Of a stretch of DNA of 45,100 bases, positions 34,429 to 42,968 are shown in pieces. The notes under the pieces were generated by a model. That model had not been told where the DNA came from. It saw only the letters and a program-made list of their open reading frames with translations, and searched no databases. Location: NCBI GenBank assembly GCA_023701135.1, contig JAMPXP010000029.1, positions 1 to 45,100 on the forward strand, written 5' to 3'. How positions within the stretch are numbered: position 1 is the first letter of the stretch; each line of letters begins with the position of its first letter. The stretch is from Desulfobacula sp. Its GTDB lineage: Bacteria; Desulfobacterota; Desulfobacteria; Desulfobacterales; Desulfobacteraceae. A program made the position numbers and the translations under genes.

Positions 34429-35928
34429 TCATATCCGCCCCTGTTTTTTGTGCAGACCCGGCGCCATGCAACGGACATCCTTACTCAGTTTGATCAGGCT
34501 CACGATCAGGACAATGATCTCAAACCGGCCGACGAACATGGCCAGAATTTCTGCCCAGAGAGCGACATCGGGCATGCCCACGGCGGTTACCCCAACGGAA
34601 AGCCCGACGGTTCCGAGAGAGGAGGCAAATTCAAACAGAGAATCACTAAGATTGTAACCGCAAGCGCACAGGACCATGACGCCCAAACCATAGATGATCA
34701 AATATAAAAAAACAAAAACAGCCACTTGGCGCACCCTTGCGTCATCCACAAAAACCCTCCGGCTGCCTTCCCAGATGTGGCGCTCCACAACCGCGGTCCT
34801 TGGCATGAAATACCGTCCCAGGTCCCATAAAAGCAATTTATACAATAAATAAATACGGAACTGCTTGATACCACCGGCTGTTGAACAGGTTCCCCCGCCG
34901 ATGAGCATCAGGCAGATCATCAGACATATCCCGAATGAATTCCAGTTCCCATAGCCCACAGTGGAAAAGCCGGTGGTCGTCAGGGCGGATACGGTTTCAA
35001 ACACAGCTACGCGCAAGGATTTGCCAAGCTGGGGATAAAGGGCCTGACACGTCAATAGAAAAGCTGCCGCAGCAGACAGGGGAATGAGAAAGGCCTGCAA
35101 ACGGACTTCACCATTTTTTAGGACAAGCCCGAATTTGCCGCGCCACAGAAACCAGGCGGTGACGAAACTCAGATTTCCAAGCACCATGAGAGTCAGGGTC
35201 ACCGCCTCAACCGCAGCGGAATTCCAATACCCGATGCTTTCAGGCTGTGTTGAAAAGCCTCCGGTGGACACGGCGGCAAAGGAATGGTTGATTGCATCAA
35301 AAAATGACATGCCGGCCGCCCAATAGGCCAATGACCCGGCTGCGGCATAGCAGGTATAAATGATCAGAACCAGGCGTGCCGACTGGCGGACATGGGGGAC
35401 AAGCTGGTCGCTCCTCCCCTCTGCGCTGGAAATGCCCACTCCCGTCGGACCGGCAATGGCCGACATCATAATAATGGCCAGACCTGCCCCGCCTGCCAAT
35501 GAAATGATACTGCGCCAGAGCAGAACCATGTGCCCTGCGACGGATACATCCACCACTGAAAGTCCGGTGGTGGTCCACCCGCTCACGGATTCGAACACAG
35601 CCCGGGAATACGGCAGACCTGAAATTGGAACAAAGGGCCAGGCAGAAAAGAGAATCACCGTGACCCAACTGATGAGAACGATGACACCCCCTTCCTGAAC
35701 CGACAATGTGATATCGGACGAGGGCTTGAGCCGCCGCAGGACAATCCCCAAAAGGGCAAGGCAACCCGCAGGAAGACAGAAGGCCCATGCACTGGAGAGT
35801 TCTTCCGGGTTTGAAAAAAGAACAAGGAGAGGGGTCATCATCAACCCGCCGGCAAGGATGAAAATGATGCCCATGGATGAAAAAATCGCTGCATACCGTA
35901 TTTTCAGATCGTCTTTTTCCCGTATCAT
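34429..35928 (-). CDS. TrkH-family potassium transporter
   Basis: A 499-residue K+ pore of the TrkH/TrkG type with four filter motifs: SGWTTTGLSVVD, AAVSTGGFSTQ, SALTTTGFSTVG and SSLGTVGLSVGV. The length and motifs differ from the nearby KtrB, so the region encodes two different potassium systems. The start ATG 35928 has GGAG five bases upstream and lies after the preceding gene's stop; the further upstream ATG 35952 would overlap it. Confidence 0.9.
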   Translation of the reverse strand: MIREKDDLKIRYAAIFSSMGIIFILAGGLMMTPLLVLFSNPEELSSAWAFCLPAGCLALLGIVLRRLKPSSDITLSVQEGGVIVLISWVTVILFSAWPFVPISGLPYSRAVFESVSGWTTTGLSVVDVSVAGHMVLLWRSIISLAGGAGLAIIMMSAIAGPTGVGISSAEGRSDQLVPHVRQSARLVLIIYTCYAAAGSLAYWAAGMSFFDAINHSFAAVSTGGFSTQPESIGYWNSAAVEAVTLTLMVLGNLSFVTAWFLWRGKFGLVLKNGEVRLQAFLIPLSAAAAFLLTCQALYPQLGKSLRVAVFETVSALTTTGFSTVGYGNWNSFGICLMICLMLIGGGTCSTAGGIKQFRIYLLYKLLLWDLGRYFMPRTAVVERHIWEGSRRVFVDDARVRQVAVFVFLYLIIYGLGVMVLCACGYNLSDSLFEFASSLGTVGLSVGVTAVGMPDVALWAEILAMFVGRFEIIVLIVSLIKLSKDVRCMAPGLHKKQGRI

Positions 35929-35938
35929 TGCTGCTCCG

Positions 35939-36601
35939 CTATTGTTTTTCACCCGTAAACACCTTCAGCACGGGACCATGGTTTTCCGGTAGGGTGATCA
36001 GCACCACCCGGTCTCCTGCCTGGAGATCGTTCGCACCCCTGGGGACAATGGGGTGGTTGTCACGGATCACCACGGCTATCAACGCATTTTTGGGAAGATG
36101 AATATCCTTCAGGAATTTTCCGGCAACGGGAGAATCGGCATCCAGGACAATCTCCGTCACATTCACCCGCCCCTCTCCCACGGGCAGCAGATTCAGAACC
36201 TGTTCCAGGGAAGCCCGCTGCTCAATCAGACTGCCGACAATATGGGTGGTTGAGAATGCGGACACACCGAGCTTCTCGAACACTTCTGCATTGTCCGGAT
36301 CATTGGCCAGGGCTATGGCTCGCGGCACACCGAATTTAAGAGAAGCCAATTGGCAGATCACCAGATTGTCCTGGTCATTGGGCGTAATGGCCAGGACCGC
36401 GTCAGCCCCCATGGCTCCGGCTTCTTTTAAAATTCCGGCATCACTGCCGTCCCCATGGACCACGACGGCGGTAAGCTGACGGGCCAATTGAACGCATTCC
36501 TCCCGGTTCCGGTTGATAATGACAACCTCATAGCCTTTGGATGTGAAATTGCGGCAAAGAAAATACAGGGGTTTTCCCCCGCCAACAATAAGAACCTTCA
36601 T
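35939..36601 (-). CDS. TrkA-type RCK regulatory protein
   Basis: A 220-residue RCK protein with a TrkA-N fold (VGGGKPLYFLCR; IINRNREE) and a TrkA-C domain at about 135-215. The glycine motif is GGGKP, not the usual GxGxxG, which may alter nucleotide binding. It overlaps the preceding TrkA-N gene by four bases and precedes the TrkH gene by ten, so it is the likely gate of that pore. Confidence 0.85.
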   Translation of the reverse strand: MKVLIVGGGKPLYFLCRNFTSKGYEVVIINRNREECVQLARQLTAVVVHGDGSDAGILKEAGAMGADAVLAITPNDQDNLVICQLASLKFGVPRAIALANDPDNAEVFEKLGVSAFSTTHIVGSLIEQRASLEQVLNLLPVGEGRVNVTEIVLDADSPVAGKFLKDIHLPKNALIAVVIRDNHPIVPRGANDLQAGDRVVLITLPENHGPVLKVFTGEKQ

Positions 36602-37038
36602 GATTCCACCCTTTCATTTCGCCCGGCATTGTTGGAAACGGCCTGCAAAAACATGTCGGCGGCCACGGATGTGGGACAGATGGTGTCGATGCCCAATTGG
36701 GTATAAACCGCTTCTCTTTTGGGGTCGAAGACCCTGGCCAGGACATGGGGAACATTAAACATTTTTTGGGCAACCTGGGCCACCATGACATTGACATTGT
36801 CCTCATGGGTTGTGGCAATCAGGACATCGGCCTTTTTCAGTTTAGCCTCCTTCAGCACCGCAATATGGGTGGCGTCGCCTTCTATACGGAACCCGCTGAA
36901 ATCCGGTGACAGATCATTGAATTTAGTCCCGTCACTGTCAATCACCACCACCGAATTTCCATCCCGGCTCAATTGATTGGCCACATGCGCGCCCACCCGC
37001 CCGCATCCGACGACCACGATGTATTGATTAGTCTTCAT
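36598..37038 (-). CDS. Stand-alone TrkA-N domain protein
   Basis: A 146-residue protein with only the nucleotide-binding half of an RCK subunit (GCGRVGAHVANQLSRDG and the acidic VIDSDGTKF). It lacks the TrkA-C domain. It may form the gating ring with the next gene product. The start ATG 37038 overlaps the end of the response-regulator gene by 11 bases, with GGAG upstream. Confidence 0.8.
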   Translation of the reverse strand: MKTNQYIVVVGCGRVGAHVANQLSRDGNSVVVIDSDGTKFNDLSPDFSGFRIEGDATHIAVLKEAKLKKADVLIATTHEDNVNVMVAQVAQKMFNVPHVLARVFDPKREAVYTQLGIDTICPTSVAADMFLQAVSNNAGRNERVES

Positions 37039-37753
37039 CTTTATTTTCTCCGAGACCTTCATCCCCGGCAGGGTTATCCTTTTCATCCGGACCCATGTCG
37101 ATCTTACCGAATTTGTTCCAGGACGTGGCCCGGTCCAGGTTCGCCCCGGCCGGTTTAAACGTGGGATCGATATCCAGGGCCGCCCTGTAGAATTTCAGGG
37201 CTTCCAGGCGATGATGATCCATTTCCAGCAAGGCCCCGAGAAGGTTGTATGCCTCAGGCTGGGCCGGATCTGCGGCAATGGCTCTTCGAGCCGTTTCCCG
37301 GGCTGTAGCGAAATTCTGGTCTGAAATATACCGTTTGGCCAATTCGATCAAAGAGGGGTAATCCGCCACGGTTTCTTCATCAATCCCCTCACGGTCCAGC
37401 ACCAGGGTGGCCAAGTCCCGGATTTCACCGGGGCTGAAGGGCTTCTGGATAAAATCCACAGCCCCGAGTTTCATGGCTTCCACCGCAGACTCGATGGTCC
37501 CGTGGGCCGTGATGATGATCACCCGGATCTTGGGCCATTGATGTTTAATCCGGCGCAACACCTCCATTCCATCCATCCCCGGCATCTTCAAATCCAGGAA
37601 CACGAGTCCGAAGGGAGTTTCATCGAGCATTTGCAGGGCTTCTTCGCCATTCACGGCCGCCCGGATGGGGATTCCCAGCGTTTCCAGTGAATGGGACATG
37701 GTTAACCGGATGTTTTTTTCATCATCCACAATCAATATGTTCTTTTTTTCCAT
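37028..37753 (-). CDS. Response regulator with C-terminal TPR region
   Basis: A 241-residue protein. Residues 1-120 are a CheY-like receiver with acidic pocket DDE (10-12), phospho-acceptor Asp54 and Lys in FIQKPF. A TPR-like helical part (about 135-205) follows, then an acidic tail. There is no DNA-binding or enzyme domain, so output is likely by protein contact. GGAGG precedes ATG 37753. The next gene upstream is its probable kinase. Confidence 0.85.
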   Translation of the reverse strand: MEKKNILIVDDEKNIRLTMSHSLETLGIPIRAAVNGEEALQMLDETPFGLVFLDLKMPGMDGMEVLRRIKHQWPKIRVIIITAHGTIESAVEAMKLGAVDFIQKPFSPGEIRDLATLVLDREGIDEETVADYPSLIELAKRYISDQNFATARETARRAIAADPAQPEAYNLLGALLEMDHHRLEALKFYRAALDIDPTFKPAGANLDRATSWNKFGKIDMGPDEKDNPAGDEGLGENKDED

Positions 37754-37762
37754 GGGACCTCC

Positions 37763-39595
37763 TTATTGGCCTATCGGTAGTGTAAAGGTAAAGGTGCTGC
37801 CCAGGCCCTGGGAGGATTCCACCCAGATGGCGCCGCCATGGGCTCGGACAATTTCTTTGCAGATGGCGAGTCCGAGGCCTGTTCCTCCGGTCTCCCGGCC
37901 TTTGACCTGGACAAATTTCTGAAAAACCCGGGTATGATACTCCGGCGGAATCCCCGGTCCGTCATCCTGGACGGACAGGTGGATATGCGGGTCGATTCTC
38001 CGGGCCCTGAGTTTGATATGGCCGCCCCTTTGTACATATCTTAATGCATTGGAAATCAGATTGGTCAACACCCAGGTGATCTTGTTGGCATCGGCCCGGA
38101 CTCCGGGCAGACCAGCGGCCATCTCCCGGCTCAGCTCAACCCCTTTCATATCGGTCTGGTTTTTAAAAACCGTCTGAGCATGGTCAAAAAGAGTAGAAAC
38201 CTGAACGTTTTCAAACTCCATTTCAATCCTGCCCCCTTCAATCCCGGACATATCTAGGAGATCACTCACCAGGGCCTTCATCCGATGGACCTCCTCATGG
38301 GCGGCCTGAAGAAGATCGCGGTTCTTTTCAGAGAGTGAAGGGGCGGCATGTTCCAACAGAAGGTCCACACTCATACCGAGACCGGTCAAAGGGGTCCGAA
38401 GCTCGTGGGAAGCCGCCATGATGAATTCATTTTTAAGCTGCTCCACCTCCTTCATCCGGGTGACGTCCCTGAGCAACAGCACGATGCCGGTGAGATCATG
38501 GCTGCTGCCCCGGATGGCCCGAACGGAAAAAAGATAGTGATGGGACTGATCCTTTTCAGAAAACACCATCATCCGCTGCTCATCGGGAAGATCGGGATGA
38601 ACCCCGGTTTCCACGGTTTTTCGGATCATATCGCAGACTTTTGGATCCGGAAGGATATCCACACATTCCGGGAGGGCGGTTTCAACCGTTGTCAGACCCA
38701 GCATCCGCCGTGCCGCCGGGTTGATTCCCGTCGCTTTCAGGCGGGTGTCAAAAACCAGCAACCCATCCTCAATGCTGGAAAGAATGGCATCTCCCTTGTT
38801 TTTTTCGGAAATGATCTGTTCGATGTTCATCTCGTGGTATTGGCGGATCTGATCAGCCATCCGGTTGAATTCGCCGGCCAGAAGCCCCAGCTCATCTCCG
38901 GTTTCCATAGGAACCCGGGCCGTATAATCCCCGGACGAAATCCTGCGGGATGCGCTCATGAAATGCTGAAGCGGCCTGACAATCCGGTTTGCGAGAACCA
39001 GACAGAAAACCAGGGCCACAGCCAGGGCAGATACGGCCACGACCACCGTGGACCCAATGGCCTGTTTTGACACCATACCTGCTTGAATACTGGCCTTATA
39101 CATGGTTTCTTCATTCAGATACCTCAGATCGATGCATTTTTTCCGGACCTGGATAAAAAGCGGATAAACCGTTTCCTGATAAATGGATAGGCCGTTAAGC
39201 GGTTTTGACCTGTCCCGGAGATCGGTCAATTCGGAAAACCTGTGCCGGTAGGCCGTATAATCCGACTCAAGGGCCTTGACAAGCGCTGCCTCACCCGGAA
39301 TGGTGATATTGTCCTTGGCCCGGGCCAGCCATTCCAGAAAAACAGCCTCGTTTTCCCGAAACTGGGCGATTCCCTGGTGCAGGTCTTCCATAAAAAAAAG
39401 CAGAATGGCGCTGTCCTGGCGTTCCAGGGCATCCACCATGTTCTCGGCGGCCAGAATACTCCGGTAATTCTCCTTCAGGATGGCGTCGCCAGCCTTTCCC
39501 AGCATGACGAGATGGATGACGGCCCAGGCCACCACAAGCCCCATCAATATAAAAATAATGCCGTATCCGATGAGTATTTTCTTTTTAAAGGCCAT
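37763..39595 (-). CDS. Membrane sensor histidine kinase (HAMP-PAS)
   Basis: A 610-residue kinase. Membrane helices at about 5-30 and 170-192 enclose a periplasmic helical sensor. HAMP, PAS, HisKA (ASHELRTPLTG, phospho-acceptor His397) and HATPase with GTGLGLAICKEIV follow. The start is ATG 39595, with AAGGA eight bases upstream. The longer frame from 39676 would run into the -24/-12 promoter at 39665. It heads the operon that runs through the RCK and TrkH genes. Confidence 0.88.
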   Translation of the reverse strand: MAFKKKILIGYGIIFILMGLVVAWAVIHLVMLGKAGDAILKENYRSILAAENMVDALERQDSAILLFFMEDLHQGIAQFRENEAVFLEWLARAKDNITIPGEAALVKALESDYTAYRHRFSELTDLRDRSKPLNGLSIYQETVYPLFIQVRKKCIDLRYLNEETMYKASIQAGMVSKQAIGSTVVVAVSALAVALVFCLVLANRIVRPLQHFMSASRRISSGDYTARVPMETGDELGLLAGEFNRMADQIRQYHEMNIEQIISEKNKGDAILSSIEDGLLVFDTRLKATGINPAARRMLGLTTVETALPECVDILPDPKVCDMIRKTVETGVHPDLPDEQRMMVFSEKDQSHHYLFSVRAIRGSSHDLTGIVLLLRDVTRMKEVEQLKNEFIMAASHELRTPLTGLGMSVDLLLEHAAPSLSEKNRDLLQAAHEEVHRMKALVSDLLDMSGIEGGRIEMEFENVQVSTLFDHAQTVFKNQTDMKGVELSREMAAGLPGVRADANKITWVLTNLISNALRYVQRGGHIKLRARRIDPHIHLSVQDDGPGIPPEYHTRVFQKFVQVKGRETGGTGLGLAICKEIVRAHGGAIWVESSQGLGSTFTFTLPIGQ

Positions 39596-39664
39596 GGGCC
39601 CCATCCTTTGCTTTGCAATAAAATCCTGTACAGCCCTCATCTCAATGGAGGGCCGTTTATTCAG

Positions 39665-39680
39665 AGCAAAGAGCATACCA
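39665..39680 (-). promoter_or_regulatory. Candidate sigma-54 promoter of the kinase-potassium operon
   Basis: On the minus strand TGGTAT-N5-TTGCT with GG-N10-GC spacing, nine of eleven consensus positions. It lies 70 bases upstream of ATG 39595. The palindrome at 39767-39779 is about 100 bases further upstream, the normal distance for a sigma-54 activator site. The sigma-54 response regulator is the next gene. Confidence 0.6.
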
Positions 39681-39766
39681 AAAGGATAAAGCTTTAAATA
39701 TCAATGAATTATAAAACAGACGGGAAAACCGGCCTTGAAATATGAAAGATCCGGAGCGGGTTATCT

Positions 39767-39779
39767 TTGCAAAATGCAA
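39767..39779. promoter_or_regulatory. TTGCA-N3-TGCAA palindrome, probable activator site
   Basis: Perfect inverted repeat TTGCA-AAA-TGCAA just beyond the stop of the sigma-54 response regulator gene and upstream of the kinase operon promoter. The same arms and spacing recur at 34377-34389. Confidence 0.55.
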
Positions 39780-39782
39780 GAT

Positions 39783-41108
39783 CTATTCAAGCTGATATTT
39801 CTTTCGCTTGCGCCATAGTGTGGCCGGGTCGATCCCCAGCACCCGGGCGGCCTCTTCCAGGGAAGCGGTATGGAGAAGAACGTTCTGGATATGCTGCTTT
39901 TCTATCTCATCCAGATTTTGAAAACCCGGGCCCGAAGACGCAGAGGGGTTGAAATGCGCAACGGCGGGAGATAAATCCGCCAGTTTGAGGCTGTCGTCAT
40001 GGGTGACGATAACGGAACGCTCCATGGTATTGATGAGTTCCCGGATATTGCCGGGCCAGGGGTAATTCTGCAGCAGATGAAGTGCTTCAGGGGTAATACG
40101 GCTGACCGGTTTCCGGTTTAGCCGGGCCGATCGCTTCAAAAACATATCCGCAAGCAATTCAATATCTTCCGGCCTTTCCCGCAGGGGGGGTAGAAACAGT
40201 TCCAGTACATTCAGACGGAAATACAGATCCTTTCTAAAGGTTTCATCCCGGACCATGGCTTCCAGGTCACGGTTGGTGGCGGCCAGAATCCGGACATCCA
40301 CCCTGTGGGGCTTCGGGTCCCCCACCCGTTCGTATTCGTGGTGCTGAATGAACCGGAGCAGTTTCCCCTGGACGCTCCTGGGCACCTCCGACACCTCATC
40401 CAGGAAGACCGTACCCTTGTCCGCCAGCTTCAATTTCCCGGTTTTATCCTGCAAGGCCCCGGTAAAGGCCCCCTTGACATGACCGAAAAGATCCGTCTCC
40501 AGAAGATTTTCCTGAATGGCGGCGCAATCCACCGTAACAAAGGGCCGGGAGGCTCTCGGGCTCCAGTCATGAATTAATTTTGCCAGTAAACTCTTGCCGG
40601 TGCCGCTTTCCCCGCAGATGAGGATAATGGCTTCGGAATCCGCTGCCTGCCGCGCCGTCTGTAAAATTTTACGCATCCGGCGGTTCCGGGTCAGAAATCC
40701 GCCTTCGGAGAAAATCCCTTTTAAGGCGGCGATCTCCACTTCCATCCGATTGAAGCGTTTGGCCCTCTCTAAAAGCAGATCCAACTGCCCCGGCACAAAG
40801 GGTTTGGGAAGATAATCAAAGGCTCCCATCTTCACGGCCTTTACCGCCGTTTCAATGGTGGCATGGGCCGTGATCATCAAGACCTGGGTTTTGATACCGC
40901 TTTCAACAATTTTTTCTAAGACCTCCAGTCCGCTCTCATCCGGCAGTTTCAGATCCAGGAGAACCAGCTCCGGCATTTCGGCATGAAAGCATTGAAGCCC
41001 CTTTTGGGCCGACCCGGCCGTAAAGACCTTAAATTCTTTATCTTCAAGGTACATTTCAAGTGTGGTTAAGATATTGGAATCATCATCAATAATCAGGGCT
41101 TTTTTCAT
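39783..41108 (-). CDS. NtrC-family sigma-54 response regulator
   Basis: A 441-residue activator. Receiver (1-120) with acidic Asp8-10 and phospho-acceptor Asp52; AAA+ domain (about 138-365) with Walker A GESGTGKS (166-173), intact GAFTGA (213-218) and FRKDLYFRLNVL; Fis helix-turn-helix at the C-terminus (LEEAARVLGIDPATLWRKRK). Its start overlaps its kinase by 23 bases. It probably turns on the potassium operon and the divergent HdrD-like gene; both have -24/-12 promoters with TGCA palindromes. Confidence 0.93.
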   Translation of the reverse strand: MKKALIIDDDSNILTTLEMYLEDKEFKVFTAGSAQKGLQCFHAEMPELVLLDLKLPDESGLEVLEKIVESGIKTQVLMITAHATIETAVKAVKMGAFDYLPKPFVPGQLDLLLERAKRFNRMEVEIAALKGIFSEGGFLTRNRRMRKILQTARQAADSEAIILICGESGTGKSLLAKLIHDWSPRASRPFVTVDCAAIQENLLETDLFGHVKGAFTGALQDKTGKLKLADKGTVFLDEVSEVPRSVQGKLLRFIQHHEYERVGDPKPHRVDVRILAATNRDLEAMVRDETFRKDLYFRLNVLELFLPPLRERPEDIELLADMFLKRSARLNRKPVSRITPEALHLLQNYPWPGNIRELINTMERSVIVTHDDSLKLADLSPAVAHFNPSASSGPGFQNLDEIEKQHIQNVLLHTASLEEAARVLGIDPATLWRKRKKYQLE

Positions 41109-42648
41109 CTATTGCCTCCTTTTCGGCCGGTATCCAGAAAATAAAAGAGGTTCCTTTTCCCAGCTCGCTCTGAACCTTGATATCCCCTCCGTGCTGTTCG
41201 ATGACATCTTTCACAATGGCAAGACCCAGGCCGATGGTGCCGCTTTTCCCACGGTCGGAAAACTGGGTGAAGCGGTCAAAAATATGGGGCAGGACCTTTG
41301 GATCAATCCCGTCTCCCGTATCGGAACATTGAAAATAGTACCGGGACCCTTGCGCATACACCTTTAATGAAATTTTCCCCCCGGCTCCGGTATAGCGCAG
41401 GGCATTTCCCACAAGATTCGTGATCACCCAGGGGAACCGGAAAGAATCAATGGTCATCCGGGGCAGATCGCCGGGAATGTCCAGTTCAATGCTAATTCCC
41501 TTGTTCTCGGCTTCCTTGTAAAGCGGGGGAAGACATTCTTTTATCACCATGGCCATATCCAGGGTTTCCTTGGGCCGCGGCAGGGCCAGGGCTTCAAGAC
41601 GGGAAAGGTCAACCAGTTCATTCATCAGGGCCGTCAACCGCATACAGTCATCATAGGCTGTGGCGTAGAGTTTCTTTTTTTTCTCCTCACTGAGCCTGTC
41701 TCCCCGGTTGTAGAGCATCCCGATACCCATACCCAGAGAAGTCACGGGCGTTTTGAGCTGATGGGAGATATCGGCAATAAAAGTTCCCTTGGCTTCCTCG
41801 TTGCGCCTGAGTTTTTGTCTTTCAGCAAAGATAATATCATCCCGATGGGTATCGTATTGTTCCAGCCGGTTGAACAACTGATTAAAGGACTCTGCCAGAA
41901 GCCCGATCTCATCCCTGCTTTTCGAACTGATCCGCGGATAAACCCCACTGCCTTCCCTTGCATCCGAGAGTTCCCGGGCAAGTTTCATGAGGGGCATGGC
42001 CACCCGGTAGGATAAACCATAGCTCAATATCAGGATGGCCGTGGTGATCACCCCGAACAGCACGGCAGCATTTCTCTGGGCCTGGTCCGCCAATATTCGC
42101 GTCTGCTTTTCCGCATTCTCCATGGCATCTTCGTTAATGGCCACCAGATCATCCGTCAGAACAATCATTTCGGCGGTCAGCCCCAGAAAATCGGCAAAAG
42201 AAGGACTGTACAAACCATCAGCAACGGTTTGTTCTAATGAAATAAGGACGGTTTCATAGGAACGGTGCCGGTCCAGGAGTTTTTCGATCTGCTCGGCTTC
42301 CCCTGTTTCCGTAATATTTTTTTTACATACCGTCAGATTAAAGGACAGATTTTCCGTTATCTTCAGAGGGATGACAACCCTGCTGTTTTGCTTGGATACC
42401 TGCTCCAGGATCAGATTCCGTATCTCTTCCAATGCCTTTCGGACTTCCTGGGCGGCCCGGATGCTCTTATAATTTTTCGACAGGATGTGTTCGGCGCTGT
42501 CACCCAGATCACCGAGATATTGATTGTTGAGAAATGCGGCATACAAAAGGGCCATGGTCGGCAGCAGGCTGACCAGAAATATCTTAAACCGTATGGATTG
42601 ATAAAAAAATGGCCGGCCTTTGGGCTCTTCTTTTGTGACACTCATCAT
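41086..42648 (-). CDS. Membrane sensor histidine kinase, partner of the sigma-54 regulator
   Basis: A 520-residue kinase with membrane helices near 25-45 and 190-210 around a helical periplasmic sensor of about 145 residues. A HAMP segment, HisKA (ISHQLKTPVTSLG, phospho-acceptor His296) and HATPase (GTIGLGLAIVKDV) follow. There is no PAS domain. ATG 42648 has AAAGGCGG upstream; a second ATG follows directly. It is divergent from the HdrD-like gene across a 320-base gap that holds a palindrome and a -24/-12 promoter. Confidence 0.88.
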   Translation of the reverse strand: MMSVTKEEPKGRPFFYQSIRFKIFLVSLLPTMALLYAAFLNNQYLGDLGDSAEHILSKNYKSIRAAQEVRKALEEIRNLILEQVSKQNSRVVIPLKITENLSFNLTVCKKNITETGEAEQIEKLLDRHRSYETVLISLEQTVADGLYSPSFADFLGLTAEMIVLTDDLVAINEDAMENAEKQTRILADQAQRNAAVLFGVITTAILILSYGLSYRVAMPLMKLARELSDAREGSGVYPRISSKSRDEIGLLAESFNQLFNRLEQYDTHRDDIIFAERQKLRRNEEAKGTFIADISHQLKTPVTSLGMGIGMLYNRGDRLSEEKKKKLYATAYDDCMRLTALMNELVDLSRLEALALPRPKETLDMAMVIKECLPPLYKEAENKGISIELDIPGDLPRMTIDSFRFPWVITNLVGNALRYTGAGGKISLKVYAQGSRYYFQCSDTGDGIDPKVLPHIFDRFTQFSDRGKSGTIGLGLAIVKDVIEQHGGDIKVQSELGKGTSFIFWIPAEKEAIDEKSPDY

Positions 42649-42765
42649 CTATACCGCCTTTATCCCTGCCTTGTGGTCCTCTCTTGTATCATAGGGACAG
42701 GCTGTTTCACAACACAGAATAATTTTGAATCAGAGTCGCTCTTTTAAAACGTCGCGGGCATAAAT

Positions 42766-42783
42766 GGTCGCAAATTTGCAACC
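42766..42783. promoter_or_regulatory. Palindrome GGTCGCAAATTTGCAACC upstream of the HdrD-like gene
   Basis: An 18-base inverted repeat with one mismatched pair, centred about 115 bases upstream of the expected start of the HdrD-like transcript. It is nearly the same as the site at 8530-8543. It is a probable site for a sigma-54 activator, possibly the adjacent response regulator. Confidence 0.6.
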
Positions 42784-42864
42784 AAAAAAATTATCAAAAA
42801 TTTATTAGCCCATTAACCCATTAAAATAATTAATGATTTTAAAAATTTGAAAAGCATAATGGCC

Positions 42865-42880
42865 TGGTACGCATTATGCT
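42865..42880 (+). promoter_or_regulatory. Sigma-54 promoter of the HdrD-like selenoprotein gene
   Basis: TGGTAC-N5-ATGCT with GG-N10-GC spacing, nine of eleven positions of the consensus. The start of transcription would be near 42891, leaving a leader of about 80 bases that contains a small hairpin TCCGGC-AAAG-GCCGGA at 42903-42918. Elsewhere this 320-base gap is AT-rich with nothing else clear. Confidence 0.65.
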
Positions 42881-42968
42881 CCACACATCAGGAATTTTGG
42901 ATTCCGGCAAAGGCCGGATTCCCATAACCAGAAGCAATCCAAAAGGACCATAAAAGAAAGGAAGTCCC

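Noticed and set aside
39596-39676. Longer N-terminus of the HAMP-PAS kinase starting at 39676
   Set aside because: It would contain the -24/-12 promoter, lacks a ribosome site and adds residues unlike kinase N-termini. ATG 39595 has a proper site.
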